Source of the DNA: Helopsaltes ochotensis
Lineage: Eukaryota; Chordata; Aves; Passeriformes; Locustellidae
Length of the DNA stretch: 64,000 nucleotides
Assembly: GCA_013400155.1 (NCBI GenBank)
Contig: VXBM01000779.1
Coordinates: forward strand, 93,883 to 157,882
Direction: 5' to 3'
Part shown: positions 13,474 to 26,500 of the stretch, one piece after another
Layout: each line of letters starts with the position of its first letter
Numbering within the stretch: position 1 is the stretch's first letter
Notes under the pieces: model-generated
The model's database searches: none
What the model was told of the DNA's origin: nothing
Seen by the model: only the letters and a program-made list of their open reading frames with translations
Translations under genes and position numbers: made by a program

Positions 13474-15628
13474 AGTGAGGGAATCTTGCGTGGGGTCAGA
13501 TGTGATGAACCCCACGAAGGTCTGTCACCCTTGAGGGGCCAGCCCCGCAGAGAATGGCTTAAAATAAAAGTGAGACAACTTCTCCGGACGTGCTGTGTAA
13601 AAGAAAAGGTTTAAATAATGACAAAGATAACAAAAAATATCAAAAAAGGAAATATAAGCTGAACACGGTGCTGAGAGATCTCTTGCACTGGCTAAAAAAA
13701 AACCAGTCCAAAAAAGTCCCGGAGAAGTTCTGTGCAGTCTTTTAAATACTTCATGGTCCTGGCGGGCTTTTAGGCACCTTGAAATTTGCAACAGATTTGG
13801 GGGTCCAGGTCCAGGTGTCCAACTGGTGCCTCTGCTTGGCACCTGGCCAAGTGCTGGGAAAAGAGCATCCAAGTTTCTGCCTCTTTTACCTTGTAAGAAC
13901 AGCAAGGGGTGAATCTTAAACCTTTTCCCTGTATGGAAACACCTGCTGGGGTGTGGGGGTGCGTTCCTGCTCCCCAGCTCCCCCAGCCTGTCCCAGAGCA
14001 GCTCCATCCCTCTGATCCGCAGGGACATTTCCCTGGTGTTTGCACAGCACATCCCAGCACACCCACGGCAAAAGGACCTGTGCAACCACACCGGGGGATG
14101 GAATATCAGCTCGGGTCAGCTGCCTGTCACCAAATGTCCCAGCAGGCACCAAACGGCCCCAGCCTTTTCCTTCCAGAGGCCTCCTGGGCCACGCTGAGGT
14201 TTGCTGTGCTGCTCCAGTGTCAGAGTGGCTCAGGGACACGCCTGAGCTCTTCATTTTCTCCTGAGGCTCCTGCAGCTCTGCCTGGGCTCCTCTTCCACAC
14301 TGCAGGTGCTGCTGAGTACAAAGGACTCAAATAAATGTTTGCATTGTTTGGGGTACCTTACTGTCGCTCTGATTTTCAGCCCTCTGATGTGTTTTCGTTT
14401 CTGTAACGGAGCTCTCACGCTTTCAAGTATCAACAAATGGTTTGTTTTCATCTTTTCATGGAGGAGGAGAGAGCTGATGGGCTGTTGGTCTGACCAGTGT
14501 GTTGGAGAGGTGGCAGCTTCACCCTCCAATCCACGGTCACCTTTGGAATTCTATAAAATGGAAAATGTAAATAAAGGCGTTCCCTTTTTTCCCCGGCACG
14601 ACTCAGAGTGTGGGTGCAGTTCTTTCCTGCCTCCTATTCCCACACCTTGCCACGCTGGGAAGGTGCCCACGGTCCTGCTGGCATTGCAGCTGCTTTCCTC
14701 CCAAAGCCAGGCCAGCAGGAGTTGGCACGAGGCTTTGAACTTGGTTCTAGCATGACGGTGGCAAAAAAGAAAAAAGTTAAATAATGATATGGGTGGCAAG
14801 TCCCTTGAAACTACACTTCCCTGCATTTTCCAGGGTAATTATTCTGTCCCTGCTGAATCTCCGGGCGAAACTTTCCAGGAATTAATATTCCTTTGCGTTT
14901 GCCTTTGTACAGTGAAAGACAATATTTAGGTCCTTCCTAAGGGATGGGGAAAAAAAAAGTTGTAACGGAGACCAGAGCAAAATAAAACCTCCCACAGATT
15001 CGGAGAGGGAACAGCATCCCAGAATCTCTCGCGTGGTGTTAGCAGCTTCCCTTTGCCTGCTTGGTTGAGCCTGGAGCCCAGGATGGAGCTGTGATTTTTG
15101 GAAAAAATCTCACCCCCAGGGTGAGAACACGACTGCTGTGCTGAGGTGTGCACAGCCAGCTTCTCCTTTCAAAGACCATGGTAAAATCTTCGCATTTGGA
15201 GCCCGATTTTGTGCCTTGCTCTCGGTACAGGTTAAAAGTGGCTGCAGGCTGAATCAATGATTTACCTCGCCCAGCCCCGCCAGCCTTTGTGTGTTAATGT
15301 GTGGGGACTGGTGTTAGTGTGTGCCTGGCAGGGAGTGGGGAATGCGCAGAGAAAAGTGGGGAAAATAGACATTTAAAATAACGGGGGGAAGTGGGAATAA
15401 AAGACGCCGCACAAAGTAATCGTGTTGGTTAAGTCAGAAATTATTTGATGTCTGAGAATTTTCAGCTCTTCTGGGATCTCTTCTGCTTTTCTACAGTGGA
15501 GATTTAACACCTGTATGGGAAGCAAAAGAGCCCTTAAGAGGCCTAATCGGTGCACTGGAGTGGAATTCAGTCTTCAGCTCAAATCTCTGTCTGGAGACCA
15601 CAGGGAGAAGAGTGGAAATGTTTCTGGT
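13474..15628. other. Intergenic around the 14.4 kb LTR
   Basis: Overlapping frames at 13.5-14.3 kb on both strands (up to 188 codons) show no recognisable domain. The only supported feature is the LTR at 14362-14644. Confidence 0.65.
14362..14644 (+). mobile_element. LTR family A, copy 2, solo LTR (283 bp)
   Basis: It starts TGTCGC and ends CCCACA (TG...CA form). Inside are TATAAA (about 14553) and AATAAA (about 14570), the compact promoter and polyadenylation layout of a retroviral LTR. The flanks are CCTTAC (14356-14361) and CCTTGC (14645-14650), a 6-bp target duplication with one mismatch. No internal retroviral sequence is attached, so it looks like a product of LTR-LTR recombination. 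Confidence 0.8.
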
Positions 15629-15718
15629 TCCAGTGGGTGGAAGGTGTCTGCCCATGGCAGGGAACCAGAGAACCTTTAAGGTCCACCCCGATCACAAACT
15701 ATTCTGTGATCCTATGCT
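15629..15718 (+). mobile_element. CR1 LINE 3' end fragment
   Basis: GGAAGGTGTCTGCCCATGGC, then CCTTTAAGGTCC and CAAACTATTCTGTGATCCTATG, the CR1 3' end with its terminal ATTCTGTG-type repeat. Confidence 0.7.
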
Positions 15719-17236
15719 GTCAATAAAATTCATTATTAATTATTCAAGTATTAGTGATTAATGCCTGTAAATCAGGAAAACCCATTTGAATTTGGACTTC
15801 ACATGGACAGTGGAAGACTCTGCCCCGTGAGGATCAGATGTTTTGCCCCGTGCAGGGTTTGCCACTTGGGTGGTGTTGAGGAAGAGTCTTCAACCTGAGA
15901 CTTTTCTATGGGAACTCTGAACGGGGAGGACGTTCAGGGAGCAGGAAAAGGAAGCCCCTCAGCCTTGGTTTCACACCAGCCCTGAAACCTGCCCAAGATG
16001 TCAGGGAATAACTAAAAGCCAGAATCACGTGTACTAAGGTTAAACATATGTCCGAGGCTAGACATAAGCATTGGGTATTCAGATTCTCCAATTATTCCGC
16101 TTGTGCTGCTCGTATTGGGATGAAGTAATGTTCCATTGCAATGGGCTTTGTAGCTGTTCTCCAAAAAATGGGAGGGACTGACCAGGTCACATCATTGCAA
16201 TGACACCACAGGCTGGACTTTTGCAACAATGAAGTGAAACAGACCTTTTTAAAGCATTAATTTTATATGAAAAAATAGCTCATGCCAGGTCATTTATCAT
16301 AATCACATGTCATTAACGGTCAAGTTAACAAAATCACAATATACAGATTTAGTAGGTATTTATTTATATATGTCACTTTGTATTTACCATTAACTCTATG
16401 TAATAAAAATATATTACAACATCTGATATGTATCCACAAAGCACAAGCCATTGTAAACAGAACAGACAGCACAGGCCCCATCATTCAAAATCTGAACTCA
16501 GGAATAATATTGATTTTGTTGTATTCCTTTGAACTGTATCCACAAAGGATTTTATGTGTCTGCCTTTGCATTAAAGGATTTGTTTCCCTGGACTATCTCT
16601 TAGGAGACTCTCAGATTTTAGCTTACCTGGGACCCTAAAATCTATGTTAGCTTATGGCACTCTTAAGTGTGTTGTCATTACAAAGAGGTCTGTGCATCCC
16701 TTTATCCATGCAATTTAGAAAGGTTCCATTTATATTCCCATTTTCCCCCAAAATAAATAGCCCCTGCAATTACACCCCGTTGTTATACAAAAAAGTCAAA
16801 TGCAATAAATTATAGTGGAATATTTATAATAATATAATCAAACATGCCTTATCTACAGCAGCTATTAATGTTATTTCATAACTGTCTTCCTTCAGACTGG
16901 CTCTAGGCGCTTCTAGAAATAGGAAACCATCTAGTTTCAATATTTGCAAAACAAAATAAATACTTTAAATACACAGACTGAACTTTTTAGACCTCTCATG
17001 ATATGAATGGTCCTTACCCAAGCAACCCTACTGTCCTTGCAGCAAGGAGTTGTAAAACCAGCTCCTAGCAACTTCTTAAAAAATCAAATAATCTTCTCAT
17101 AGTTTAATCTAGGGACAAACGTTTATATCCAACTGTATCTGGAGGGATTGGTAATAGGTTACATTCCTGCAAGAAATCAGAAGGGAACGATTAGTGATTG
17201 CCAAATACATGGAAATTTTAACCCTAAAACAATCCT

Positions 17237-17237
<1 letters not shown>

Positions 17238-17309
<72 letters not shown>
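17238..17309. repeat. Uninterrupted A tract, 72 bases
   Basis: An A homopolymer with no interruption. The flanks (CAATCCTC and GATTAGAAAA) show no obvious target-site duplication or gene copy. Length may be affected by sequencing or assembly. Confidence 0.95.
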
Positions 17310-17311
<2 letters not shown>

Positions 17312-18039
17312 TTAGAAAAATGCCCTGTGTATAAATAAAGTTAATCAAGGCACCTCTTAGTTACCTATTTCTATTTTCCAAGGCAATATGTGATAATAGT
17401 TTTCAAATGTCTTATCTGGGAAGCCCTATGGTTTCTGCTATTAAAGAAGTCCCATTCTTTAGTCTGGCTGATGCAGGTAGGTTTATTTTACTTGAATGAG
17501 GCTGGGCACAAAGCACAGAGAACTTGTCCCCAGCCTTGTCACATGTTTGCTGTGTGACCCCGAGGGCACCGAGCATTTTACTGACTTTTCTCTCACAAAA
17601 GCCGCTCAGTTAATGAGATTTCTGCCTTCGTGTTTTTTTCCCCTCTGTTGGTCATTGATCCCATTAGCAAAACAGGAGGACAGTTTACCTGTCCGTGCAC
17701 CAGGGTTTAGTGGTCAGGAGGTAAATTAAAACACTTTGGCATCTGACAGGGCCTTTTAACGCTTTTGCTCAAGAGCTCAGAGTAACGGGAGTGCAACTCA
17801 GAGCAGGACGGTGGGATGGGCAGAAAGGAGAAGGCTGCAGCCAGTTCTGCACCATGGACCTGCTGCATTCCCACCAACACCTCACTGGGATGCTCTGGCA
17901 TTTCACCAAAAAGCACTGGATCCAAATCCCAAGGGAATGGGGACTTCTGATTTTTTTTTTGCTCTTTGCAGGACTTTTAAAAAAGGTTTGTTTTAAAGCT
18001 CTAATTGTAGAACTCCAGTGAGTAGAAAACAGTTTTCTA

Positions 18040-18350
18040 ATGCCAGAGAGATGGAGAGGAACTTTGGACGAGAGCAGGGGGTGACAGGACAAGGGGAAAT
18101 GGATTCAAACTGACAGAGATTTCAGTGGGATCTTGGGCAGGAATTGTTCCCTGTGAGGGTGGGCAGGCCCTGGTACAGGGTGCCCAGAGCAGCTGTGGCT
18201 GCTCCTGGATCCCTGGCAGTGCCCAAGGCCAGGCTGGACACTGGGGCTGGAGCAGCCTGGGACAGTGGGAGGTGTCCATGGCAGGGGTGGCACTGGGTGG
18301 GATTTAAGGTCCATTCCAACCCCAAACCAACCTGGGATTCCATGACTCAG
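18040..18350 (+). mobile_element. CR1 LINE 3' fragment (about 310 bp)
   Basis: Long 3' portion: GGGGTGACAGGACAAGGGGA, TGTTCCCTGTGAGGGTGGGC, GTGCCCAGAGCAGCTGTGGC, GGAGGTGTCCATGGCAGGGG, and AAGGTCCATTCCAACCCCAA ending at GGGATTCCATGACTC. One of the two most complete copies in the window, with the one at 63.7-64.0 kb. Confidence 0.85.
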
Positions 18351-19829
18351 TAATAATTCCAAATGGAAATCCTTTTCCTAACATGACTTTGTGTGTAAAT
18401 AATCAGCCATATGGGCTCGTGCCTTTGGGTATATTGAAACCCTGTGAAAGAGCATTTCTTCAACAGCAACAAAAATAAAAGTTATTTTACTCCACAATTG
18501 CCATCCCTGCTTTCACACCCCTGACGCTTTTGCTTCTTGGCACACACATTTCTGAAGGGCACTTACAGCCTGCAGGGCTAATCCTCCTCCCTAGAAATAC
18601 AGATATATAGGACAAAACTACAGCAGCTTCTCCAGTTCATTAGATCAGCAGTGTTTGCTTAACAACTGACAACCCTAAATACATATTTACACCAAACACA
18701 CAGGAGTACAGGTGAGAAGCTGACATTTTACAAAGACTGCAGCAGCTCTTTTCTCCGTGTAAACAGGGAGACAGCTGCCTAAAAAAAAAAACTTCACCCA
18801 TCAAAAATTTTCACTATATTGCAATCTGAAAGCATAAAAAGCAAATTAAAAATAAATAGATTTAAGGCTACAATCTCATTGTTCTCACTTATTCAGGTCT
18901 GGGGAGGTTACAAAGACATAATCCCTGATTGGGCAGACACGAAAGCCCGTGCTCAGCCCTCCCAGTCCAGCAAAGCAAACACACGGTGACTCTGGGATCA
19001 GGATCAGGATCTAACTCAGCTTTCCGTGCTGATCAGTGATTTTTAGAGTCGAGGAACAACGAGCTGACAGAGGTGTGAAGTCTCTGTCTTTGCTTCTAAG
19101 CTTTGTTTAATCAGAAGAACACTGATTGTGGGGAGAAGACAGATCTAACAGCACGGAAAAGCAATTTCCAAAGGGTTCCAGAGATATTCACTGTACACGT
19201 AAAATTGTATAGGACAGGATATTCAGAGCGTATTCATTTAGGGTTGAGGGAGGTGAGGGAGCTGTGAAACCTTAGGCATATAAATCCAAAAAAATTCACT
19301 TTCTGCAAGTGACCTAAACCTCTTGGACTTTAAGAATTAGCCCCTCTGATCATTCAAACATGAGTAGTTTCCATAAAAACCATCAGAAAACCCAAAGAGC
19401 CTTCCCAAACCCAAAAAGGATATTTCTATGGCAGCTCTTGCAGCCTCATCCCAATCTATGCCACAGCTACAGGGCTTTGATAGGATTTTCACCCCTTATT
19501 TTTTTTAATGACTTGGAGAGCTCTCAGGGTGGAAACAGGACACTGGGAAAAGCTCACTGCAGCCAAGGAATCCCAAATCATCTCAGCAAAGCCAGTTTGT
19601 GCTTCCCAGCCTCCCTGAGCCTCAGCCTCCCATTCACACCCATTCCTGCCTCACTTTTGGAACCTCTATAAGATGTTCTGATAGAGATGTTCTTTGAAGT
19701 TTAGTCTAAAATGCCTTCTCAAAGTTATTTAAAAAAAAAAATCCTTGCCAGAAGATTTTACTGTTGACCTGAAGCAGTTCAAGACCATTTCCTAGATGTA
19801 TTGGCAAAAGTGAGAAGGTAAATCTCTGC

Positions 19830-19905
19830 CAGAGGCAGGGATGTGGCTTTTGGGGGCTTTTTGAGGTTCTTTCCAACCTCAGCTGGTCTGGGATGCTGGG
19901 ATATG
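19830..19905 (+). mobile_element. Possible diverged CR1 3' end
   Basis: GAGGTTCTTTCCAACCTCAG followed by CTGGGATGCTGGGAT resembles a diverged CR1 tail. Short and uncertain. Confidence 0.3.
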
Positions 19906-22900
19906 TGTGGCTACAGCTGCAGCAGTCATCAGGCTCCATAAGGATTTGTCTGGAGCATTTTTAATCGCTAGGGTTTTTGGTTGGGGTTTTTTTGCTTGTT
20001 TTTTTTTGTTTTGTTTTCAGACATAAGGGAAGTTCTAAAAAGTCTGATTTAGGGCTACTGAAAAGAGATTTTTAGGGTCTTCTACTCAGAGTGTAAGAAC
20101 AGGGATAGAGCTTAATTAGTTATGTGGTTGCCTGACATTGGAAGTGAGCATTTGCTCATCAGAGGAGCTCTCTAAATCCAGTTTACATCCTTCCATTTGT
20201 AAATACCATAAAAACAGGGCCCTACACACAGAAAAGAAATGATTAAACCCTGGATAAAGTCATCTAATGGACCCAATCCTCAGGTGAAACCAACATTATT
20301 TTGATTTATGCCAAGAGAGGGCCTGGCACTTAATAACTGTTCAACAAACCCTTTTCATTGTTTTTGCCAACTGCAATTACCCAGATCTTCACGTTCAAAC
20401 TGCCTCAAGAGCACAAGAGAAACCAGGACTGCAGCTCCCAGTCAGGGCTGTGAAATGATGTAAAAACCGCTAAAATGAACAAAGGAGAAAGCTCAGAATC
20501 CACAAAACAACGTCGTGGACTACATCCTCTTAATCATCTGCCAGTGCTCTGCCTGCCAAATTCACAAGATATGAAGGAAATGTTAATTGAACGTGCATGT
20601 GAGGAGGAGATTTTGCAGATGGGTCACGGATACAACAAACAGAAAACTGCATATTGCCTAAGCAGCTGCCCAGATTTTGCACATGCGGCTCCAGATTTTG
20701 GGCACAGGTTGCAGCCAAACTTCACAAACCTCTTCAAAAATATTTAAGTCACGAATGGAAATTCCCCCCAGCCCCTGTTGCACACACGTGTGTTGGACAA
20801 AAGAACAGCCCTGCTCCATGAGCAGAGATCATAAATACTGTGCATTACATTTACCAGCATCATTTTAACTCACTCGAGCCGGGGTGTTGTATAGCACATA
20901 TAATACTCAGCAGACAGAAAGTTACTCATATCTACATTCATCACTGAGACACACATTCTAGAAAATTTTGCCAGTTGCCTATAAGACTTCAGCTGAAAAC
21001 CTAGCACTTAACAAGCCACGGTATCGTATTTGGAGTGTCCCATAAAATGTCATCAGGAAATGCTGGGGAGGTATTTTTATTTCGTGTGCCAAGGCAGTTT
21101 GTCAAGCACCAGCATTTACAACTCCTGCTTGCTTCAGATGGTCAAAATATGACAGAGAGCTGATGCAAGGAAGGGGAAATTATATCTATCCTCTGTTATA
21201 AGATTAATTATAGAAGAAAGGCACCATGAAAGAGAGACAAATTTTTAAACACATACAGGGGGAGAGATTTATTGCTCATGGTGGGATGTAAATCAGCCAG
21301 TGACTGACTGTGATACACAAGCATAATGAGACAAGTCCAGTGCTGTGTTCTCCATCTTTTACTAGACATCCTAAGCGGATTATGTTTTTTTCTCCTGGGA
21401 AATTAGCTTGCTCTCTTTGAATTTGAAGGTTTAAATGTTTCTGGAGCTGCCCTTGTTGACATACAAACCTCCCATTGACTTTGGCATCAGCTCCTTGTGT
21501 AAGTTTCCAACGGCTGTGGACTTTCCTCATGCAATTTAGCAGAAGTGGTCTTAGTCAAATACGCTCAGTGTAGAGCTTTTTATCTCTTTAAACTGATCAA
21601 CAACTAATTTTCTAACATCCTGTATTCTAATGCAATCCAATCATCAATATGTCTTGAATTTCTTAAGAAACAAGTATTGAACTGGGTGTTTTCATCTATT
21701 GCACCTGAGAAAATTATGTTAAGCCTAAGAAGCAAAATGATTAAGATGAGGTAGACTATTTAATCTGGCTAAGGGCTCATTTGAATGCAGGGTTTTAAAA
21801 GCTTTCTTAAATTCTGCGGCTATAATTATGTGTGGATTTTATTGTAATTCTGGTATTTTTTACAACTGAAATTAGGAATGAAGCTGAAAATTTTTGTTTA
21901 CGTGGTATCTGATAATCTTCAGATAACAACTGAGGTGCTAGCCCACATTCACTGACTTTGGGGCGAAGCCTCTCACTGAGTCCCCAGTCTGGGCTTTGAA
22001 TCAGAGGCCAGAAAATTCAACAGTGGACTTTTTTGCAACACACCAAGCCCTTTTCTTGCGTGAGAGAAGGTGGCAACTAAAAAGTAACCCCACATTTTTT
22101 ACAGCTTGAGGCCTTGTTTCCTCAGAATGGCACTGACAGTTGGAAGATGAGCGGGGAGAGATGGCAGTACAGCCAGTTGTGTCAGCTGTTACTGAAGCTG
22201 CCATTGCGTTCATGGAGCCTGATTAACCACGCCTGTTTTAAAATCTGGGCAGGCATCTGAGCGCATGGTAAATGTTAATAACGTTCCTATGCAGAACTGC
22301 AGTCCAGAGCTGTAAAGATTTGGACTGACACCTCCAGAGATTTGCACATCCAGATGTGGATTCAGATTATTGGCTCCACTTTCATAGTGGAGAGGGAGGG
22401 CCTATTATTCGTGCTCCACTTGCTTTGGAAATTATACTTGAAACTCAGATTTAGGCTCATCTTTCCTTTAAGTAGGAAAAGAACCCCATGATTAATAACT
22501 CCTCAGAAAAAGAGAGTTGTTATTTTTCCTCCTGGGCACAGGGCCCAGATCTGCAGCTTTGGGAAAAATCCAGCTATTAAGAGCTCGGATATATGGAAGG
22601 TAGGCAGGAGGCATCCTGACCTTTCCACCCTGTCTACCATTTGTATTTTCCTGAAATTTAGTGGGGAGAATATTAGTGGGATTCTATGTAAATAGGTTTA
22701 AAAATTTAGAGAAGACATGGCTGAATCCAGCACACTCCAAAACTGTTTTTTCTCTTCCTTCAATTCTGCAGGATTCTTCCTAAAATATATACCAGAACAG
22801 GCTGAGCTGCGTTGGGCGCTGGATGAATTATTTAGATTTTTTTTTTTTAAGCTTTTCCCATTAAGATATTTTCCACACACAACCTTCTCAAGCCACTAGG

Positions 22901-23324
22901 GTGGGGTGGTTTTTGTAAAGCCACGTTGGCAGCTACATCAGAGGGAGCTTCACCTGCAGCCAATGACCAACACAGCACAAACATCCCTGCTCAGCTTTTG
23001 AGAATAACCTCACGCCAGCAGCGGTTTGCTCCCGTTGCTTTCACGAATCCCTCTGCTGAGGACTCAGTTTTTTACCTACGGATGCAGCTGCTGATGGAAA
23101 TCAATGGGAGATTTGTATCTGTGGAGCCTGCAGGACCACGGATCAATAGCGCTCTTCCAGTCAGAGGGAGGAGGTCCAGAGCAGCCTGGATGTTACCTGG
23201 GCTGCTGGAGGGACACGGCCTGGGCTTCACCCTGCCCTGGACGGCTGAGGAGAGCTGCTGGGGACGGGCCAGTTCCTGCTGTTTGCTGTCTCCATAGCAC
23301 TCGGTAGGTCCCACGCCAGGCTCC

Positions 23325-23556
23325 TCACTCGTTCAGCTGCGGAAGGTTCCGGTTGTGCGCCTCGCCCGCCAGCGCCGAGGAGTTGATGGAGCTCCTCTTG
23401 AGGACCTTGTTTACGATGTCCTTCCACGTCTTCTTGTACTGGTGCCGCAGCAAGGAGTAGACAAAAGGGTCTGAGACAGCCTTGCTGTAAGCTAAGCACT
23501 TGGAGATGATCCCCCAGTGGGCGTTGATGTGGACCACAGAGGACAACTCAACAAGT
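23325..23556 (-). CDS. GPR26: GPR26 coding exon 3 (residues 261-337, TM7 and C-tail)
   Basis: The acceptor follows a strong pyrimidine tract (TTTTTCCCCAG at 23557 upward), and the first base completes Arg261. The exon encodes extracellular loop 3, TM7 (about 276-297) with SKCLAYSKAVSDPFVYSLL, and a C-tail of about 40 residues with basic and Ser-rich sequence, ending in LPQLNE and TGA at 23327-23325. The TM7 motif DPFVY replaces NPxxY, as in the human protein. The C-terminus resembles that of GPR26 (short tail, terminal Glu) and not the longer tail of mammalian GPR78. Confidence 0.94.
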
Positions 23557-26500
23557 CTGGGGAAAAAGGGAGGGTGAAAGGGTGAGCATTGAAATTACAT
23601 TAACCCACCCCAAACCCCTCAAATTATTGCTGGGCAACTGCAACAAAACTAATGAAAAGAAAGCCCCACTCATGAAAATGTGTATGTTGTCTTCCTCTTA
23701 GGAATTTTAGAGACTGCAGATGTAAACTTGAGGCCTGTTTGCCAAAGTGCCATTGCTTGGTCTCATGGGAGTCAAATCCCTCTACTATGAGCAACCTAAA
23801 AACCCAGCATCAGTCTGAACTCGTGGTTCTAGCTCCCCTCTAGAGCACCTGAGTCACCTCACCAGGGCTACCCTGATCTCTTGGCCAGTCCAGCTCCTAG
23901 GGAGAGTTTCATGCCTTCAAACAGTTTCAGTTGTAGAAACGCACAAGGAAAATTCATCACTCAGAGATGGCCTATCCTACCTTGAATTAAAAAACTGGCC
24001 AGTTCAAAGGGCAAGGATTCACATTTGCCACAAATTTGGCAAGACAAAACTTTTAAATCTTTAGGGTAGGGGCAGAGGGAAGAGCTTCATATACTCCTTC
24101 TTACACTGCTCATAGCTACATCAGCCCAGACAGTTCACTACATACTGAGAGAGCATTTTTGACAGGGAAATATTGATAACTCCCCGTGTCTTTGAGCAAC
24201 ATCAAAGGGCAGCTCCGTTCAATATGCCTCTATAGCTGTTAGAAACGATTGATTTTTATGGAGGTCAAACAGCCACGTGTGCGGTTGCAGGGCCCCACAC
24301 GGCAGCTCAGCTCTTTGCTGAACCTGTCTGCAGCAGCAGATGTTCCTCAATCTGCCTGGGAAACCCTTCAGTTGCTCACATTTCTCCAGACAAAGCACCA
24401 CTTCCAAGGAGCATTCTGAAGGGCGGCTCCTGCAGCAGCAATGACAACAATGCTGGAACTTCGAGCAGTTTAGCGATGAGGATTCTTTTTTTTTCCCCCT
24501 CAGTCATTACATTCCCGTTCCATAACTTTTCGCTACAACATGTTATTTAAAATAATGCTAGCAGATGTCACAGTCCAGTCAATGTGAGGGACAATTCAGG
24601 TGACCAGGGAATGACACTTGAAAACACTTGGGAATTGTTTGTGACACTCCACTGGTGCTGCCTGGCTCAGCAGCTCTGAGGTCCCAAAGAACCCTCACCT
24701 GTCCCATTCCTCTCTCATCTCAACTAAACAAACGTTCTTTCAACCTCTCCTGGTAATTCATGGCCATTTTCTTTCCTACGAAGATCAGAACTGAGACATA
24801 ATTTTCATCTCCTGGAGTTTCCAGGTGGTCCCATCTGGTGTATTCTCTCCTCTATAATAAAATGCAGCTTATGGCATCCACGTTAACATGTTCTAAAATG
24901 AGAATTGACAATTTGGACATTAATCATCTACTGAGTCATATTTGCTTTGTAATCTACCGTGAGCCGTCCTTGTTGTTCTCCACTTCATTTATTCCATGTC
25001 CACTTCACGTTTTGAATTTCATCATGTTGAGTTTCCTTTGGATGATTTATTTTTGCTGAGTGCTTTACAGATGTGAATTTGATTATGTTTAATTAAATTC
25101 AGTGGATGCCTTGAATAACCAAAATATGACAAATCTGCGTCTGAGGCTCTGTCAGTCAGTTCTGTGAGACATTAACAATCTCCATTTAAAGCACATCAAA
25201 CAGACACTTCAGGGTTGCAAGCCTAGACTTGCTAATTTTACCTTCACTGACTGATCAAATGAGAAGCCTACACTTTTATTAACAAAATCTTAAATATTTT
25301 CCTTGCGTTCTGTACGCTTCCTTGACATTTACACATTTTTCAATTCTCGTGTATTATTTTTTATAGTAAATTACATTTGCTGTTATCAAGCAGTGAACAC
25401 AGAAACGTAGCCAAACGCTGAGCTATGCATTTCCATTTCATGCACAAACAATTAAATGTCAGCCTTTCAAGGCATATCACATACTTATTGTCTTTGAAAG
25501 GTTTTGTTTCTCATTTGTGAGGGAAATTATATGCACAGCCTCCATTTTCATGAAACGTTTCAGCCTAAAAGAAGACATTTTCAGTGAAGGAACATTAATA
25601 TTTCAGTGCTACCTGTAAGTTAAATTTTACAGTATCAACTACATAATTCCCTGGCTTGCTTTCATAAGCCTCTCTTCTCCTGTCTGGTCTTCAAACCCTT
25701 TTTATTTCAAAGCTGTAAGCTCTTTTTCTGTGAAATTTTGTTCATGGTTTAGAAACTTACAGCTCTGTAGAGTGTGTCATTCCACATGGCTATCCAATTA
25801 TTTTATTTCCCCTTCGGTGAACAAAGGAGAATGCCATGTTGAAGAGTGTGACCTTGATCTCTACACACAAAATGCACACATAAAGGAAATCCTTTATTAC
25901 GTGTGCACTCAATCACCACACTACAATATTTTACTGAACATGTGCCCACCCAGCTGGGATGCTGAAATTGTAGAAGAAATCTGAGCTTCTTCAGATCTGC
26001 ATACGCAGAGGGCAAACAACATTTTAAAACCAGGGTTTGCTTACCCCCCACTCCCCAGAGATGATACAACAGAATTTTAATCATCTTCTGCCTGTTCCAC
26101 CCTCTTCCTCTGTAACCTGAGGGTTTGGGACTATGAACCTCTGCCTGCTATTTCTTCAGGATTTTTAATTTAAGGCAGATTTCCTCACACATTGACAGCA
26201 CTTATTAACTTACGTGAGCAAAGTTCTGTATTTCATTATGAAAGGCCTGGAGTTGGAAAGGAATATTAGAAACTTGTATAAGTTACCTTCATTTTTCTCA
26301 TGAAAAAGTTGTTTGGGGAAAAGAGGTTTGGAACAAGTATATTTAATTGCATGATGATAAATATAGCAAAGGAAGATATGTGCACCAGTGGATTATTTTA
26401 CAAAACAAGACATAAGCTATGCCTAGAAACATATAATAGGGGGGATTACACCTGTCAGGCTGGTAAAGTGGAAACACTGGATCAAAGACAATCAGATTCT

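Larger units (their letters stand above)
15719..23324 (-). other. Downstream flank of GPR26, including probable 3' UTR
   Basis: Sequence after the GPR26 stop codon. Minus-strand AATAAA motifs occur near 21268-21273, 21838-21843 and 16360-16370, so the 3' UTR could be about 1.5, 2 or up to 7 kb. The 16.25-17.1 kb part is notably AT-rich and repeat-free. The 72-base A tract and a CR1 copy lie inside. No other gene is supported. Confidence 0.4.

Noticed and set aside
13525..14091. 188-codon minus-strand frame
   Set aside because: Overlapped by equally open frames on the other strand, with no recognisable domain or codon pattern.
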